11,872 nucleotides of DNA from Synechococcaceae bacterium WBB_10_009 (GTDB lineage Bacteria; Cyanobacteriota; Cyanobacteriia; PCC-6307; Cyanobiaceae), in the NCBI GenBank assembly GCA_010030955.1, contig RHBP01000043.1, forward strand, positions 1 to 11,872, in the 5' to 3' direction. Both the position numbers and the translations under genes were made by a program. Every line of letters starts with the position of its first letter. Position 1 is the first letter of the stretch. Of this stretch, positions 1-7,694 are shown in pieces. Under the pieces are notes generated by a model. That model was given only the letters and a program-made list of their open reading frames with translations. It was not told where the DNA came from and searched no databases.

Positions 1-1382
<1,382 letters not shown>

Positions 1383-1442
1383 GGGGCTGGCTGTTCCGGC
1401 GGGATCTCCCAGAATGCCGCGGTTGCGCCGGCGTTCGCCCCC

Positions 1443-2327
1443 TTGGCCCCCACCACCGCCCGCACCGCCACCGCCTGGGGCTTCCTGGCGCCGGCGGTGC
1501 TGCTGATCAGCCTGTCGGTGCTGATCCCCGCCGCCATGGCCCTGGTGATGAGCTTCACCCAAAGCGGCCTGGATGTGAGCGAACCGCTGCGCTTCGTGGG
1601 GCTGGCCAACATCCGCCGGCTGCTGGCCGACCCGATGTTTTTCAAGGTGCTGGGCACCACCCTGATCTACCTGGTGGGTGTGGTGCCGCCGGTGGTGTTG
1701 GGGTCGTTGCTGCTGGCGGTGCTGGTCAACCGCCAACTGCCCGGCATCCATTGGTTCCGCGCCGCCTTCTACACGCCGGTGCTGGTGTCGATCGTGGTGG
1801 CGGCCATCGCCTTCCGTTGGCTCTACGCCGAAACGGGCCTGATCAACGGTTGGCTGGCCGCGCTGCTCGGCCAGGGCTTCCGCCCCATTGGTTTCCTCAC
1901 CAACCCGCTGCTGGCCCTGCCCGCGGTGATGCTGGTGACCCTCTGGAAGGGCCTTGGCTACTACATGGTGATCTTCCTGGCGGGCCTGCAGGGCATCCCC
2001 ACCGACCTCTACGAAGCCGCCGAACTCGATGGCAGCGAGGGCTGGCGCAAGCACGCCGACATCACCCTGCCCCTGCTGCGCCCCTACGTGACCCTGGTGG
2101 CGGTGATCTCCGCCATCGCCGCCACCAAGGTGTTCGAGGAGGTGTACCTGATGACCCAGGGGGGGCCGGCCGATGCCACCAAAACCCTGGTGTATTACGT
2201 CTACGACCAGGCCTTCGCTGAGCTGGAGATCAGCTACGCCTGCACCGTGGGCCTGGCGCTGTTCGTGATCGTGCTGCTGCTCAGCCTGGTGCGCTTTGCG
2301 GTGGCCGGCGACAGGGCCCCGGCCTGA
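1443..2327 (+). CDS. Carbohydrate ABC transporter permease, MalF/UgpA type
   Basis: This is an inner-membrane permease subunit of a binding-protein-dependent sugar importer. Six hydrophobic segments are visible, the first at about residues 12-36. The cytoplasmic EAA loop, which docks the ATPase, is at residues 191-197 (EAAELDG) and continues into ITLPLLRP. With a TTG start at 1443 the protein is 294 residues, normal for UgpA/MalF-like subunits. The start is uncertain: no ATG lies in frame, and TTG 1371 or GTG 1305 would run into divergent recQ. The partner permease, ATPase and binding protein are not in the window, so the substrate cannot be read here. The cyanobacterial glucosylglycerol/sucrose permease GgtC is a plausible relative, by inference only. 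purK begins 32 bases after the stop. Confidence 0.85.
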   Translation: MAPTTARTATAWGFLAPAVLLISLSVLIPAAMALVMSFTQSGLDVSEPLRFVGLANIRRLLADPMFFKVLGTTLIYLVGVVPPVVLGSLLLAVLVNRQLPGIHWFRAAFYTPVLVSIVVAAIAFRWLYAETGLINGWLAALLGQGFRPIGFLTNPLLALPAVMLVTLWKGLGYYMVIFLAGLQGIPTDLYEAAELDGSEGWRKHADITLPLLRPYVTLVAVISAIAATKVFEEVYLMTQGGPADATKTLVYYVYDQAFAELEISYACTVGLALFVIVLLLSLVRFAVAGDRAPA

Positions 2328-2359
2328 ATGCGACATTGATTCATTGCACGGCTGGGGCC

Positions 2360-3670
2360 ATGGACGCGGCAGCGTCGTTGAACGGGGATTCCCCTCAGGG
2401 GGCCATCGGCATCGTGGGCGGCGGCCAGCTGGCCGCGATGCTGGCGGAGGCCGCCCAGCGCCGTGGCGTGCCCCTGGTGGTGCAGACCCCCAACCCCCAT
2501 GACCCCGCCGTGGCCCTGGCCAGCCAGGTGGTGCAGGCGGATGTGCGCGATGCGGCCGCCACCCGCGACTTGGCCCAGCGCTGCGGCGCCATCAGCTTTG
2601 AAAACGAGTGGATCGACCTGCAGGCCCTCTCCCCCCTGGCCGAGGCCGGGGTGTGTTTTCTGCCCAGCCTTGAGGCCCTGCAACCGCTGATCTGCAAGCG
2701 CAGCCAGCGGGAGTTGCTGCAGCGCCTGTGCCTGCCTTGCCCGCGGTGGTTCGGCCTTGGGCAGCTGGCCACGGCCCCCGACCCATCGCCCTCGGCCCCC
2801 GGGCAACCCGCCGACGGCCCCGACGCCGATCCGAGCGCTGTCACCCCAGCGCAGCCGCTTCCGCCCCCCCTGCCCGATGGCTTCGCCTACCCGCTGATGG
2901 CCAAGCTGGCCACTGGCGGCTACGACGGCCGGGGCACGGCGGTGCTCCGCAGCGACGCCGACCTGCAGACCCTGCTGCAGCAGGTGGATGCCGCCGACTG
3001 GATCGTCGAGGAGTTCGTGGCCTTTGAGCAGGAGCTGGCGCTGGTGGCCGCCCGCGACCAGGCCGGCGAGGTGGTGTGTCTGCCCCTGGTGCAGACCCAC
3101 CAACACCAGCAGGTGTGCGATTGGGTGTTGGCCCCGGTGGAGGCCACCCATGCCCTGCAGCAACGGGCCCGCAACATCGCCGCCTCCCTGCTCACGGCCC
3201 TCGACTACGTGGGGGTGCTCTCGATTGAGTTCTTCTACGGCCCCCAGGGCCTGCTGGTGAATGAGTTGGCCCCCCGCACCCACAACTCGGGCCACTACTC
3301 GATTGAGGCCTGCAGCCTCAGCCAGTTCGACCTGCAGCTGCTCACCGTGGGCGGCTCCAGGGCTGAGCCCCCGGCGCTGCTGGTGCCCGGTGCCCTGATG
3401 GTGAACCTGCTGGGTGTGGCATCCCTGCCCGCCGACCATCCCGACGCCGAGCACCTGCAGCAGCGGCAGGCCCTGGAGGCCCTGCCCGGGGTGCACCTGC
3501 ACTGGTATGGCAAACAGGGGGTCTCCGTTGGCCGCAAGCTCGGCCATGTCACGGTGTTGCTGGAGCAGCAGGATCCGCCGTTGCGCCGTCAGGAGGCGAT
3601 GCAGCGGTTGGAGCAGATCCGCCGCATCTGGCCCCTGCCCAGCGGCTCTGAATCGGTTGATGGGCCCTAG
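2360..3670 (+). CDS. purK: N5-carboxyaminoimidazole ribonucleotide synthase PurK
   Basis: PurK is an ATP-grasp enzyme of purine synthesis that uses ATP and bicarbonate to convert AIR to N5-CAIR in the cytoplasm. The N-terminal nucleotide-fold motif is GIVGGGQLAAML. The ATP-grasp glycine loop KLATGGYDGRG lies near residues 181-191. The conserved block NELAPRTHNSGH and the C-terminal VHLHWYGK and GRKLGH match E. coli PurK. Length is 436 residues, against about 355 in E. coli. Much of the excess is a proline- and aspartate-rich stretch at about residues 137-175, between the substrate domain and the ATP-grasp loop. I chose ATG 2360; an in-frame TTG at 2336 would add eight residues of no family character. 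purE is not in the window. The gene lies 32 bases after the permease and could share its transcript. Confidence 0.95.
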   Translation: MDAAASLNGDSPQGAIGIVGGGQLAAMLAEAAQRRGVPLVVQTPNPHDPAVALASQVVQADVRDAAATRDLAQRCGAISFENEWIDLQALSPLAEAGVCFLPSLEALQPLICKRSQRELLQRLCLPCPRWFGLGQLATAPDPSPSAPGQPADGPDADPSAVTPAQPLPPPLPDGFAYPLMAKLATGGYDGRGTAVLRSDADLQTLLQQVDAADWIVEEFVAFEQELALVAARDQAGEVVCLPLVQTHQHQQVCDWVLAPVEATHALQQRARNIAASLLTALDYVGVLSIEFFYGPQGLLVNELAPRTHNSGHYSIEACSLSQFDLQLLTVGGSRAEPPALLVPGALMVNLLGVASLPADHPDAEHLQQRQALEALPGVHLHWYGKQGVSVGRKLGHVTVLLEQQDPPLRRQEAMQRLEQIRRIWPLPSGSESVDGP

Positions 3671-3879
3671 GATTCAGGCGGACTGCTGTGTTGGTCACTG
3701 CCTTCTACAGTTTTCTGATCTGACTCCCTTTTCGACTTGGGGTGTCTGTCGCGACAGTGCCGTAAACCGGCCCCGTAGCCGGAAACGAATCTCCGCTCTG
3801 ACGCCCCTTCTGGTTCATCCAGGTCGGAATCTGGGGCAGAACGGCACAGCGGTTCACCCCCTTCGTTCACCGGTTTCGA
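3671..3879. other. AT-richer gap between convergent purK and DUF2103 gene
   Basis: This gap separates two convergent genes and has visibly more A/T than its surroundings. It holds a perfect 12-bp palindrome, CTGTCGCGACAG, at 3746-3757. It also holds short potential stems such as CCGG-8 nt-CCGG near 3768-3783. A 67-codon minus-strand reading frame (3870 to 3667) spans it, but its third positions are only about half G/C, unlike real genes here, so I do not call it. I see no tRNA fold and no clear hairpin followed by a T run. Confidence 0.5.
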
Positions 3880-3891
3880 TCACCGGTTTCG
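3867..3891. repeat. 12-bp tandem duplication over the DUF2103 stop
   Basis: TCACCGGTTTCG occurs at 3867-3878 and again at 3880-3891, a period of 13. Read on the minus strand, the unit is the last codons and stop of the DUF2103 gene (CGA AAC CGG TGA), so the end of the gene appears copied just downstream of itself. Function is unknown and the repeat may be neutral. Confidence 0.7.
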
Positions 3892-4170
3892 TTCGCCGCC
3901 CACCAGCCGGGCGATGCGCTGTTCGAGTTCCGCCGCCGGCAGGCCGGTGACCACGAACACCTCCTGGGCGCTGCTGCCGCGGCGGGCCACCAGCTTCCAG
4001 CCGCCGCTGATGGGGGTGGACACCCGCAGCCGCAGCTCGGGGGCGCGGCCCCGCACCCGGGCGATCACCGCCGGGGTGATCGTGTCGATCGCCGGATCCT
4101 GCACCAGCCGCTTCAGCAGCGGGATCAGACCCTCCAGGTAGGTGCTGTGGGTGATCACCAGCCGGCCCAT
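3880..4170 (-). CDS. DUF2103 family protein
   Basis: The 96-residue protein matches my recollection of the cyanobacterial DUF2103 family, named as predicted metal-binding, whose molecular function is not established. Visible blocks are the N-terminal MGRLVITHSTYLEGLIPLLKRL, then ITPAVIARVRGRAPELRLRV, then a basic GGWKLVARRGSSAQEVFVVT, with a C-terminal helix rich in E and R. No cysteine is present, so a CxxC metal site as in some relatives is absent. It looks soluble and cytoplasmic, with no signal or membrane segment. The ATG at 4170 fits the conserved N-terminus. It diverges from the 80-residue unknown gene across 71 bases. Its last codons are duplicated downstream. Confidence 0.8.
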   Translation of the reverse strand: MGRLVITHSTYLEGLIPLLKRLVQDPAIDTITPAVIARVRGRAPELRLRVSTPISGGWKLVARRGSSAQEVFVVTGLPAAELEQRIARLVGGERNR

Positions 4171-4241
4171 GGCGGCGGACGGCGCGCGAGGTCGTCAACC
4201 CTAAGGAAGCCTGCTAGACCATTGCTCCGTTGGCTGAGCCC

Positions 4242-4484
4242 ATGTCCGCCGCACAGGAGAGCACCCGCGATCCCCAGCTGCTGGATCGCCTGCGCGATGC
4301 CCTCGGCCCGGATGCGCAGCTGGTGAGCGTGCGTCGGGCCGACGCCCGGGCTGTGCGCGGGGTGGCGGTGTGCTCCGGGCGCATCCTCAGCTTCGTGCTC
4401 GAGGCCGAGCACAACCGGCTGCGCACCCAGCCCCTGTTTGAGCTGCTCCAGCACGGCCACGCCAGGGGCCAGGCTCAGGGCTGA
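4242..4484 (+). CDS. Small conserved-looking protein of unknown function (80 aa)
   Basis: I do not recognise this family. The product is soluble-looking and charged, with no membrane segment. An N-terminal helix (DPQLLDRLRDALGPDAQL) leads into alternating strand-like segments (LVSVRRADARAVRGVAVC and GRILSFVLEAEHNRLR), then a C-terminal leucine-rich helix (PLFELLQHG). Codon use is strongly G/C-ending like its neighbours, which supports coding. ATG 4242 is preferred over in-frame TTG 4230. No obvious ribosome binding site precedes it. Its TGA abuts the clpS stop in the palindrome TGATCA (4482-4487). It diverges from the DUF2103 gene. Confidence 0.7.
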   Translation: MSAAQESTRDPQLLDRLRDALGPDAQLVSVRRADARAVRGVAVCSGRILSFVLEAEHNRLRTQPLFELLQHGHARGQAQG

Positions 4485-4772
4485 TCAGCAGCGCTCCAGG
4501 GGCGCCATCGTGAGCCCCTCGGCCCCCAGCTGCTGGTGGTACAGCTCGGCCTGCTCCAGCGGCCCGCTCCACACCACCGCCGAACCTTGGCCATCGATCT
4601 GGTGGGCCAGCTCCCAGGCCCGATCGGGGGTCATGCCCGGCAGGTGCTTCACCAGCACCTCCACCACGTGTTGGAAGGTGTTGTGGTCGTCGTCGAGCAC
4701 GATCACCCGCCCATTCGGGTAGGGCACCTGCAGGCGTTGGCGATCGAGCAGCGTTTGACCCGACGATCCCAT
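4485..4772 (-). CDS. clpS: ATP-dependent Clp protease adaptor ClpS
   Basis: ClpS binds the N-domain of a Hsp100 unfoldase (ClpC or ClpA) and delivers N-degron substrates to the Clp protease in the cytoplasm. The 95-residue protein shows the family core: a short variable N-terminus, then RVIVLDDDHNTFQHVVEVL, in which D and N residues correspond to the N-degron pocket region, then a helix MTPDRAWELAHQIDGQGSAVVWSG and the closing strand around GLTMAPLE. Length is normal for the family. Cyanobacteria commonly carry two ClpS paralogs, and I cannot assign which this is. ATG 4772 fits. The gene is transcribed away from petN across about 77 bases. A clpP gene lies about 3.7 kb away in the same window. 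Confidence 0.93.
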   Translation of the reverse strand: MGSSGQTLLDRQRLQVPYPNGRVIVLDDDHNTFQHVVEVLVKHLPGMTPDRAWELAHQIDGQGSAVVWSGPLEQAELYHQQLGAEGLTMAPLERC

Positions 4773-4849
4773 CCGGTGACAAGCCCTGAAGCGCTCCCCA
4801 GTCTGCCGCCCGGCGCTGGTTAAAGTGCCGTCAACACGCTTGCACCTCC

Positions 4850-4951
4850 ATGCTGATCACCGTGGGTTGGGCCGCCCTGTGCGCCACCTTCACCTTCTCG
4901 ATCGCCATGGTGGTGTGGGGCCGCAACGGCGACGGTTCCATCAACTTCTGA
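4850..4951 (+). CDS. petN: Cytochrome b6f complex subunit PetN (VIII)
   Basis: PetN is a single-helix subunit needed for a stable cytochrome b6f complex in thylakoid membranes, which carries electrons from plastoquinol to plastocyanin or cytochrome c6. The 33-residue product starts MLITVGWAALCATF, continues with a hydrophobic helix to about residue 24, and has the signature VVWGRNG. The tail GDGSINF extends the usual 29-residue form and is typical of marine picocyanobacteria. A possible -10 element TAAAGT sits at 4821-4826, without a good -35. A stem-loop overlaps the stop codon, and the next gene starts 35 bases on. It diverges from clpS. Confidence 0.95.
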   Translation: MLITVGWAALCATFTFSIAMVVWGRNGDGSINF

Positions 4952-4977
4952 GGCGTCCCCCGGGCCCCGGCGCCTCA
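4949..4977 (+). terminator. Stem-loop over the petN stop, possible attenuator
   Basis: TGAGGCG (4949-4955) pairs exactly with CGCCTCA (4971-4977) around a C/G-rich loop. The left arm contains the petN TGA. No run of T follows, so it is not a textbook intrinsic terminator. It could partly stop transcription or protect the 3' end of a petN mRNA, setting petN expression apart from the genes behind it. That role is inference. Confidence 0.35.
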
Positions 4978-4986
4978 CCCTGATCT

Positions 4987-5166
4987 GTGACCGCACCCGC
5001 CCTTGATCTCCCCCTTGGACTGGGGGTGAACAACGTCCTGGCGATCGTCGCCGCCGCCCTGCTGGTGTTTGTGAGCGGCGGCGTGATCTACCTCTCCACG
5101 GTGGAATGGCGCGACCGCCGCCGCCGCCAGCAGCCCGTGCCCGCCTCCGGCCGCGCCCGCCGGTGA
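4987..5166 (+). CDS. One-helix membrane microprotein (59 aa), coupled to cofH
   Basis: The GTG start at 4987 opens a 59-codon frame. After a short polar lead (TAPALDLPLGLG), one clear transmembrane helix spans about residues 15-36 (NNVLAIVAAALLVFVSGGVIYL). It is followed by STVEWRDRRRR and a basic tail, which suggests the C-terminus faces the cytoplasm by the positive-inside rule. I do not recognise a named family. The helix, the WRDRRRR motif and the codon use make it convincing despite its size. Its TGA overlaps the cofH GTG in GTGA (5163-5166), a sign of translational coupling. It lies 35 bases behind petN. A role near the photosynthetic membrane is possible but unsupported. Confidence 0.75.
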   Translation: MTAPALDLPLGLGVNNVLAIVAAALLVFVSGGVIYLSTVEWRDRRRRQQPVPASGRARR

Positions 5167-6419
5167 GCGATCCGGCGGCGTGGATCGCCCCCTGGGCTTG
5201 GCACAGCGCTGGCCACTGCCTGATCCCGCCGCGCAACGACCCCCACGGCCCCGGGGCCGCACCCCCCGCCCCCTGGAGCGCCACGCTGCAGGCGCAGCTG
5301 GAGGGCGCCCTGGCCGCCGACCCCGCCAGCCAGGCCAGCTGGGAGTTGGCTTGTGCCTTGCTGCATCAGCCCCCTCGGGGCCCCCTGCGGCCGCTCGCCG
5401 ATCAGCGCCGCCGGGCCCTGGTGGGCGACACGGTGACCTTCGTGGTCAACCGCAACCTCAACTTCACCAACCACTGCCTCAAGCACTGCAGCTTCTGTGC
5501 CTACCGCCGCGATGCCGGCCAGCCGGGGGCCTTCTGGCACAGCTTCGACAGCCTGCAGGCCCGCGCCCAGCAGGCGGTGCAGGCGGGGGCCACCGAGCTC
5601 TGCATCCAGGGGGGGCTCAACCCCGAGGCGCGCTTGGAGGGTTCCTGCCTGGGCTACTACCGGGCGCTGCTGCGGGCCCTGCGCCAGGTGGCCCCGGGGC
5701 TGCATCTGCATGCCTTCTCCCCCCAGGAGCTGCTGTTCATCGCCGAGCAGGACCAGATCCCCCTGCAGCGGGTGCTGGAGGAGCTGCGTGGGGAGGGCTT
5801 GGGGTCCGTGCCCGGCACCGCCGCCGAGGTGCTCTGTGAGGCGGTGCGCCGGCAGCTCTGCCCGGAGAAACTCAGCGCCCGCCAGTGGTGTGCGGTGATC
5901 CTGCAGGTGCACGCCAGCGGCCTGGCCAGCACCGCCACCCTGATGGCCGGCCACCTGGAGACACCGGCCCACCGCGCCGCCCACCTGCTCACCCTGGTGG
6001 CCCTGCAGCAAACCGCCTGGCAGCATCAACGCAGCGGCTTCAGTGAGTTCGTGCTGCTGCCCTTCATCGGTGCCCAGGCCCCGGCGGCCCTGCGCCAGCG
6101 GGTGGGCCGCGACCAGCCGGATCTCCAGGCGATGCTGGCGCTCACCGCCCAGGCGCGGCTGCTGCTGGGCCCATGGTTCGTGAACCACCAGCCCAGCTGG
6201 GTGAAGCTCACCCTGGCCGGCGCCACCGAAGCCCTGCGCTGGGGCTGCAACGACCTGGGCGGCACCCTGATGGAGGAAACGATCACGAGCATGGCCGGCG
6301 CCCAGGGCGGCAGCCGGCAGACCGCTTCCGCCCTGGCGGCGGCGGCCCGCAGCCTGGGCCGGCCCGTGCGCCAGCGCACCACCCTCTACGGCCCGGTGGA
6401 GGAGCCGGCATGCGTCTGA
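5163..6419 (+). CDS. cofH: FO synthase subunit CofH (radical SAM)
   Basis: CofH joins 5-amino-6-(D-ribitylamino)uracil to the 4-hydroxybenzyl part of L-tyrosine. CofG then closes the ring to give FO, the deazaflavin used as an antenna pigment in some cyanobacterial photolyases. The 4Fe-4S motif C105-x3-C109-x2-C112 (NHCLKHCSFCAYRRD) binds the cluster and SAM. Downstream are the family blocks ELCIQGGLNPE, LHLHAFSPQE, GLGSVPGTAAEVL and, near the C-terminus, GCNDLGGTLMEETITSMAG, shared by CofH and the menaquinone enzymes MqnC/MqnE. Length is 418 residues with the GTG start at 5163, chosen because it overlaps the preceding stop; ATG 5106 would add a low-complexity Pro/Arg segment. cofG is not in the window. 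The gene overlaps the next start by ten bases. Confidence 0.92.
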   Translation: MSDPAAWIAPWAWHSAGHCLIPPRNDPHGPGAAPPAPWSATLQAQLEGALAADPASQASWELACALLHQPPRGPLRPLADQRRRALVGDTVTFVVNRNLNFTNHCLKHCSFCAYRRDAGQPGAFWHSFDSLQARAQQAVQAGATELCIQGGLNPEARLEGSCLGYYRALLRALRQVAPGLHLHAFSPQELLFIAEQDQIPLQRVLEELRGEGLGSVPGTAAEVLCEAVRRQLCPEKLSARQWCAVILQVHASGLASTATLMAGHLETPAHRAAHLLTLVALQQTAWQHQRSGFSEFVLLPFIGAQAPAALRQRVGRDQPDLQAMLALTAQARLLLGPWFVNHQPSWVKLTLAGATEALRWGCNDLGGTLMEETITSMAGAQGGSRQTASALAAAARSLGRPVRQRTTLYGPVEEPACV

Positions 6420-7694
6420 TTGAGCGTGCCCAACCCCTGCGCAGCACCCTGATCGCCGCCGGGTTGTTGTTGGCCCTGCCGGCCCTGCTGCTGGGGCTGT
6501 TCCCGCGGCGCTTGGCCACGGGCCTCGATCGCCTGCAGGCGGATGCGGCCCTGCTGCAGAGCTTTGCCGCCCGCCCTGGCGATCCCCCGCCCCCCCTGTG
6601 GCAACAGCGGCTTGCTCCCGGGGCGGCCCAAGCCCTGTGGGCCCGGCAGCGGCGCCTCTGGTGGCAGTTCTGGGGGCCCCATGGCGATGCCGTTCCAGTG
6701 CACGGCGCTGCTCTGCAACAGCAGGGCGGTGCAGCGCTGGTCGAGGCCGCGGGTGCCGGTGGACGACCTCTGGGTCATCGCCCCCAGCCCCCTGGCGCGC
6801 CAGGTGCTAGCCCAGCAGCTCGGGCTGCAGCGGCGCCCCTCCCGCGGCCTCGACCAGCGCTGCACCGCCCTGCTGTTGCAGAGCAGCGCCGTGCACTGGA
6901 ACGGCATCGCCCTGGCCCAGCTGCTGGGCCCCCTGGCGCCGCTCTCCTCCCAGCTGCAACAGGGCTGCCTGCGGCTCAGCAGCGAGGGCGGCAGCCTGCT
7001 GTGGAGCGGTGAAGCCGATGCCACCAGCGGCACCCTCACTGCAGCGCCGGGCTGGCTTGCGCCCCCGGGCCGCCTGCCCAGCTCCCCCCAGCCGCTGCTG
7101 AGCCTGCAGGGCACCCGCCTCGATTGGCTGTTGCGGGGCCTCGGCAGCAGCGCCCTGCTGCGCAACAGCCTGGCGGAGCGCTATGGCCTCGGGCCTGAGC
7201 AATGGCGGCGCCTCAAGCAGGCCCCCTTCAGCCTCGAGCTGCGCCAGGAGCCCAAGGGCCCCTTCCGCGCCGGGCTGGTGGTGATGGTCGACCTGCCCCC
7301 CGACCGCATCTTTTGGGACCGCTGGCTCGCGGACCTCAGCCGCGGCTTGGAGCGCCATGGCCTGGAGCGGCGCCAACCGCTGCCGCGGCTCACCACCTGG
7401 AGCCGCCCCGACGGCGCCGTGGTGGGCGGTTGGCGCTGGCTGGCCACCCGGCGCCTGCTGTGGTTCCTCGGGCCCATCCCCATCCGGGCCCCGGCCAGCA
7501 CCGATGGCATCGGCGATCTGGATTGGCGCCTGCAGCTGCAGCCCACGGCCCTGGCGGCGGCCGGCCTGCTGCCGGAACCCCTGCCCCTGGTGGTGCGGCG
7601 GGCCCGCAGCCTGCAACTGCAGGGCCGGGTGGAGCGCAGCGGTGCCGGGGCCGGCAGCCAGAGCAGCCTCAGCGGCCGGCTCGACCTGCCTTAA
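6410..7694 (+). pseudogene. Membrane-anchored unknown protein, frame broken at an inverted repeat
   Basis: ATG 6410 follows a strong ribosome binding site, GGAGGAG (6398-6404), and overlaps the cofH stop. This frame gives an N-terminal signal anchor (STLIAAGLLLALPALLLGLF) and a credible domain ending near LWWQFWGPHG at about 6682. Beyond that it turns into Ala/Pro/Arg-rich sequence and stops at 7012. The frame that looks native from 6753 onward (VPVDDLWVIAPSPLARQVL...) is a different one and runs to TAA 7694; it is open from ATG 6681. The switch coincides with the left arm of a perfect 71-bp inverted repeat. Joined, the two parts give about 404 residues. I recognise no family. The C-terminal part shows no membrane helix and would sit outside the cytoplasm if the anchor is uncleaved. 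Either the gene is broken in the organism or the sequence is chimeric. Confidence 0.65.
6683..6911. repeat. Perfect 71-bp inverted repeat with 87-bp spacer
   Basis: Bases 6683-6753 are the exact reverse complement of 6841-6911; the spacer is 6754-6840. Matching breaks immediately outside both ends (6682/6912 and 6754/6840 do not pair). Both arms lie in one gene. The right arm reads well in the native frame (RGLDQRCTALLLQSSAVHWN), while the left arm does not read as native sequence in either frame, so the left arm is probably the copy. As DNA this could form a long cruciform, and as RNA a 71-bp stem. Confidence 0.95.

Noticed and set aside
2234..3547. 437-codon minus-strand frame opposite purK
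   Set aside because: Low-complexity Gly/Gln/His-rich translation without motifs; a shadow of purK on the other strand.
3667..3870. Minus-strand 67-codon frame just behind the DUF2103 gene, with a GTG start and a stop overlapping that of purK
   Set aside because: Third codon positions are about half G/C, against strong G/C bias in real genes here; the sequence is polar with no recognisable motif. Treated as noncoding.
3671..3879. Possible tRNA or SRP RNA in the gap after purK
   Set aside because: No acceptor stem, anticodon arm or T-loop set lines up, and the conserved SRP RNA loop is absent.
4454..4459. Palindromic short words resembling the cyanobacterial HIP1 site (GCGATCGC-like) across the window
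   Set aside because: Only scattered partial matches such as GCGATCG were seen; nothing arranged as an array or origin.
5088..6188. 366-codon minus-strand frame opposite cofH
   Set aside because: Repetitive Gly/Gln-rich translation and no family signature; cofH on the plus strand has the radical SAM motif.
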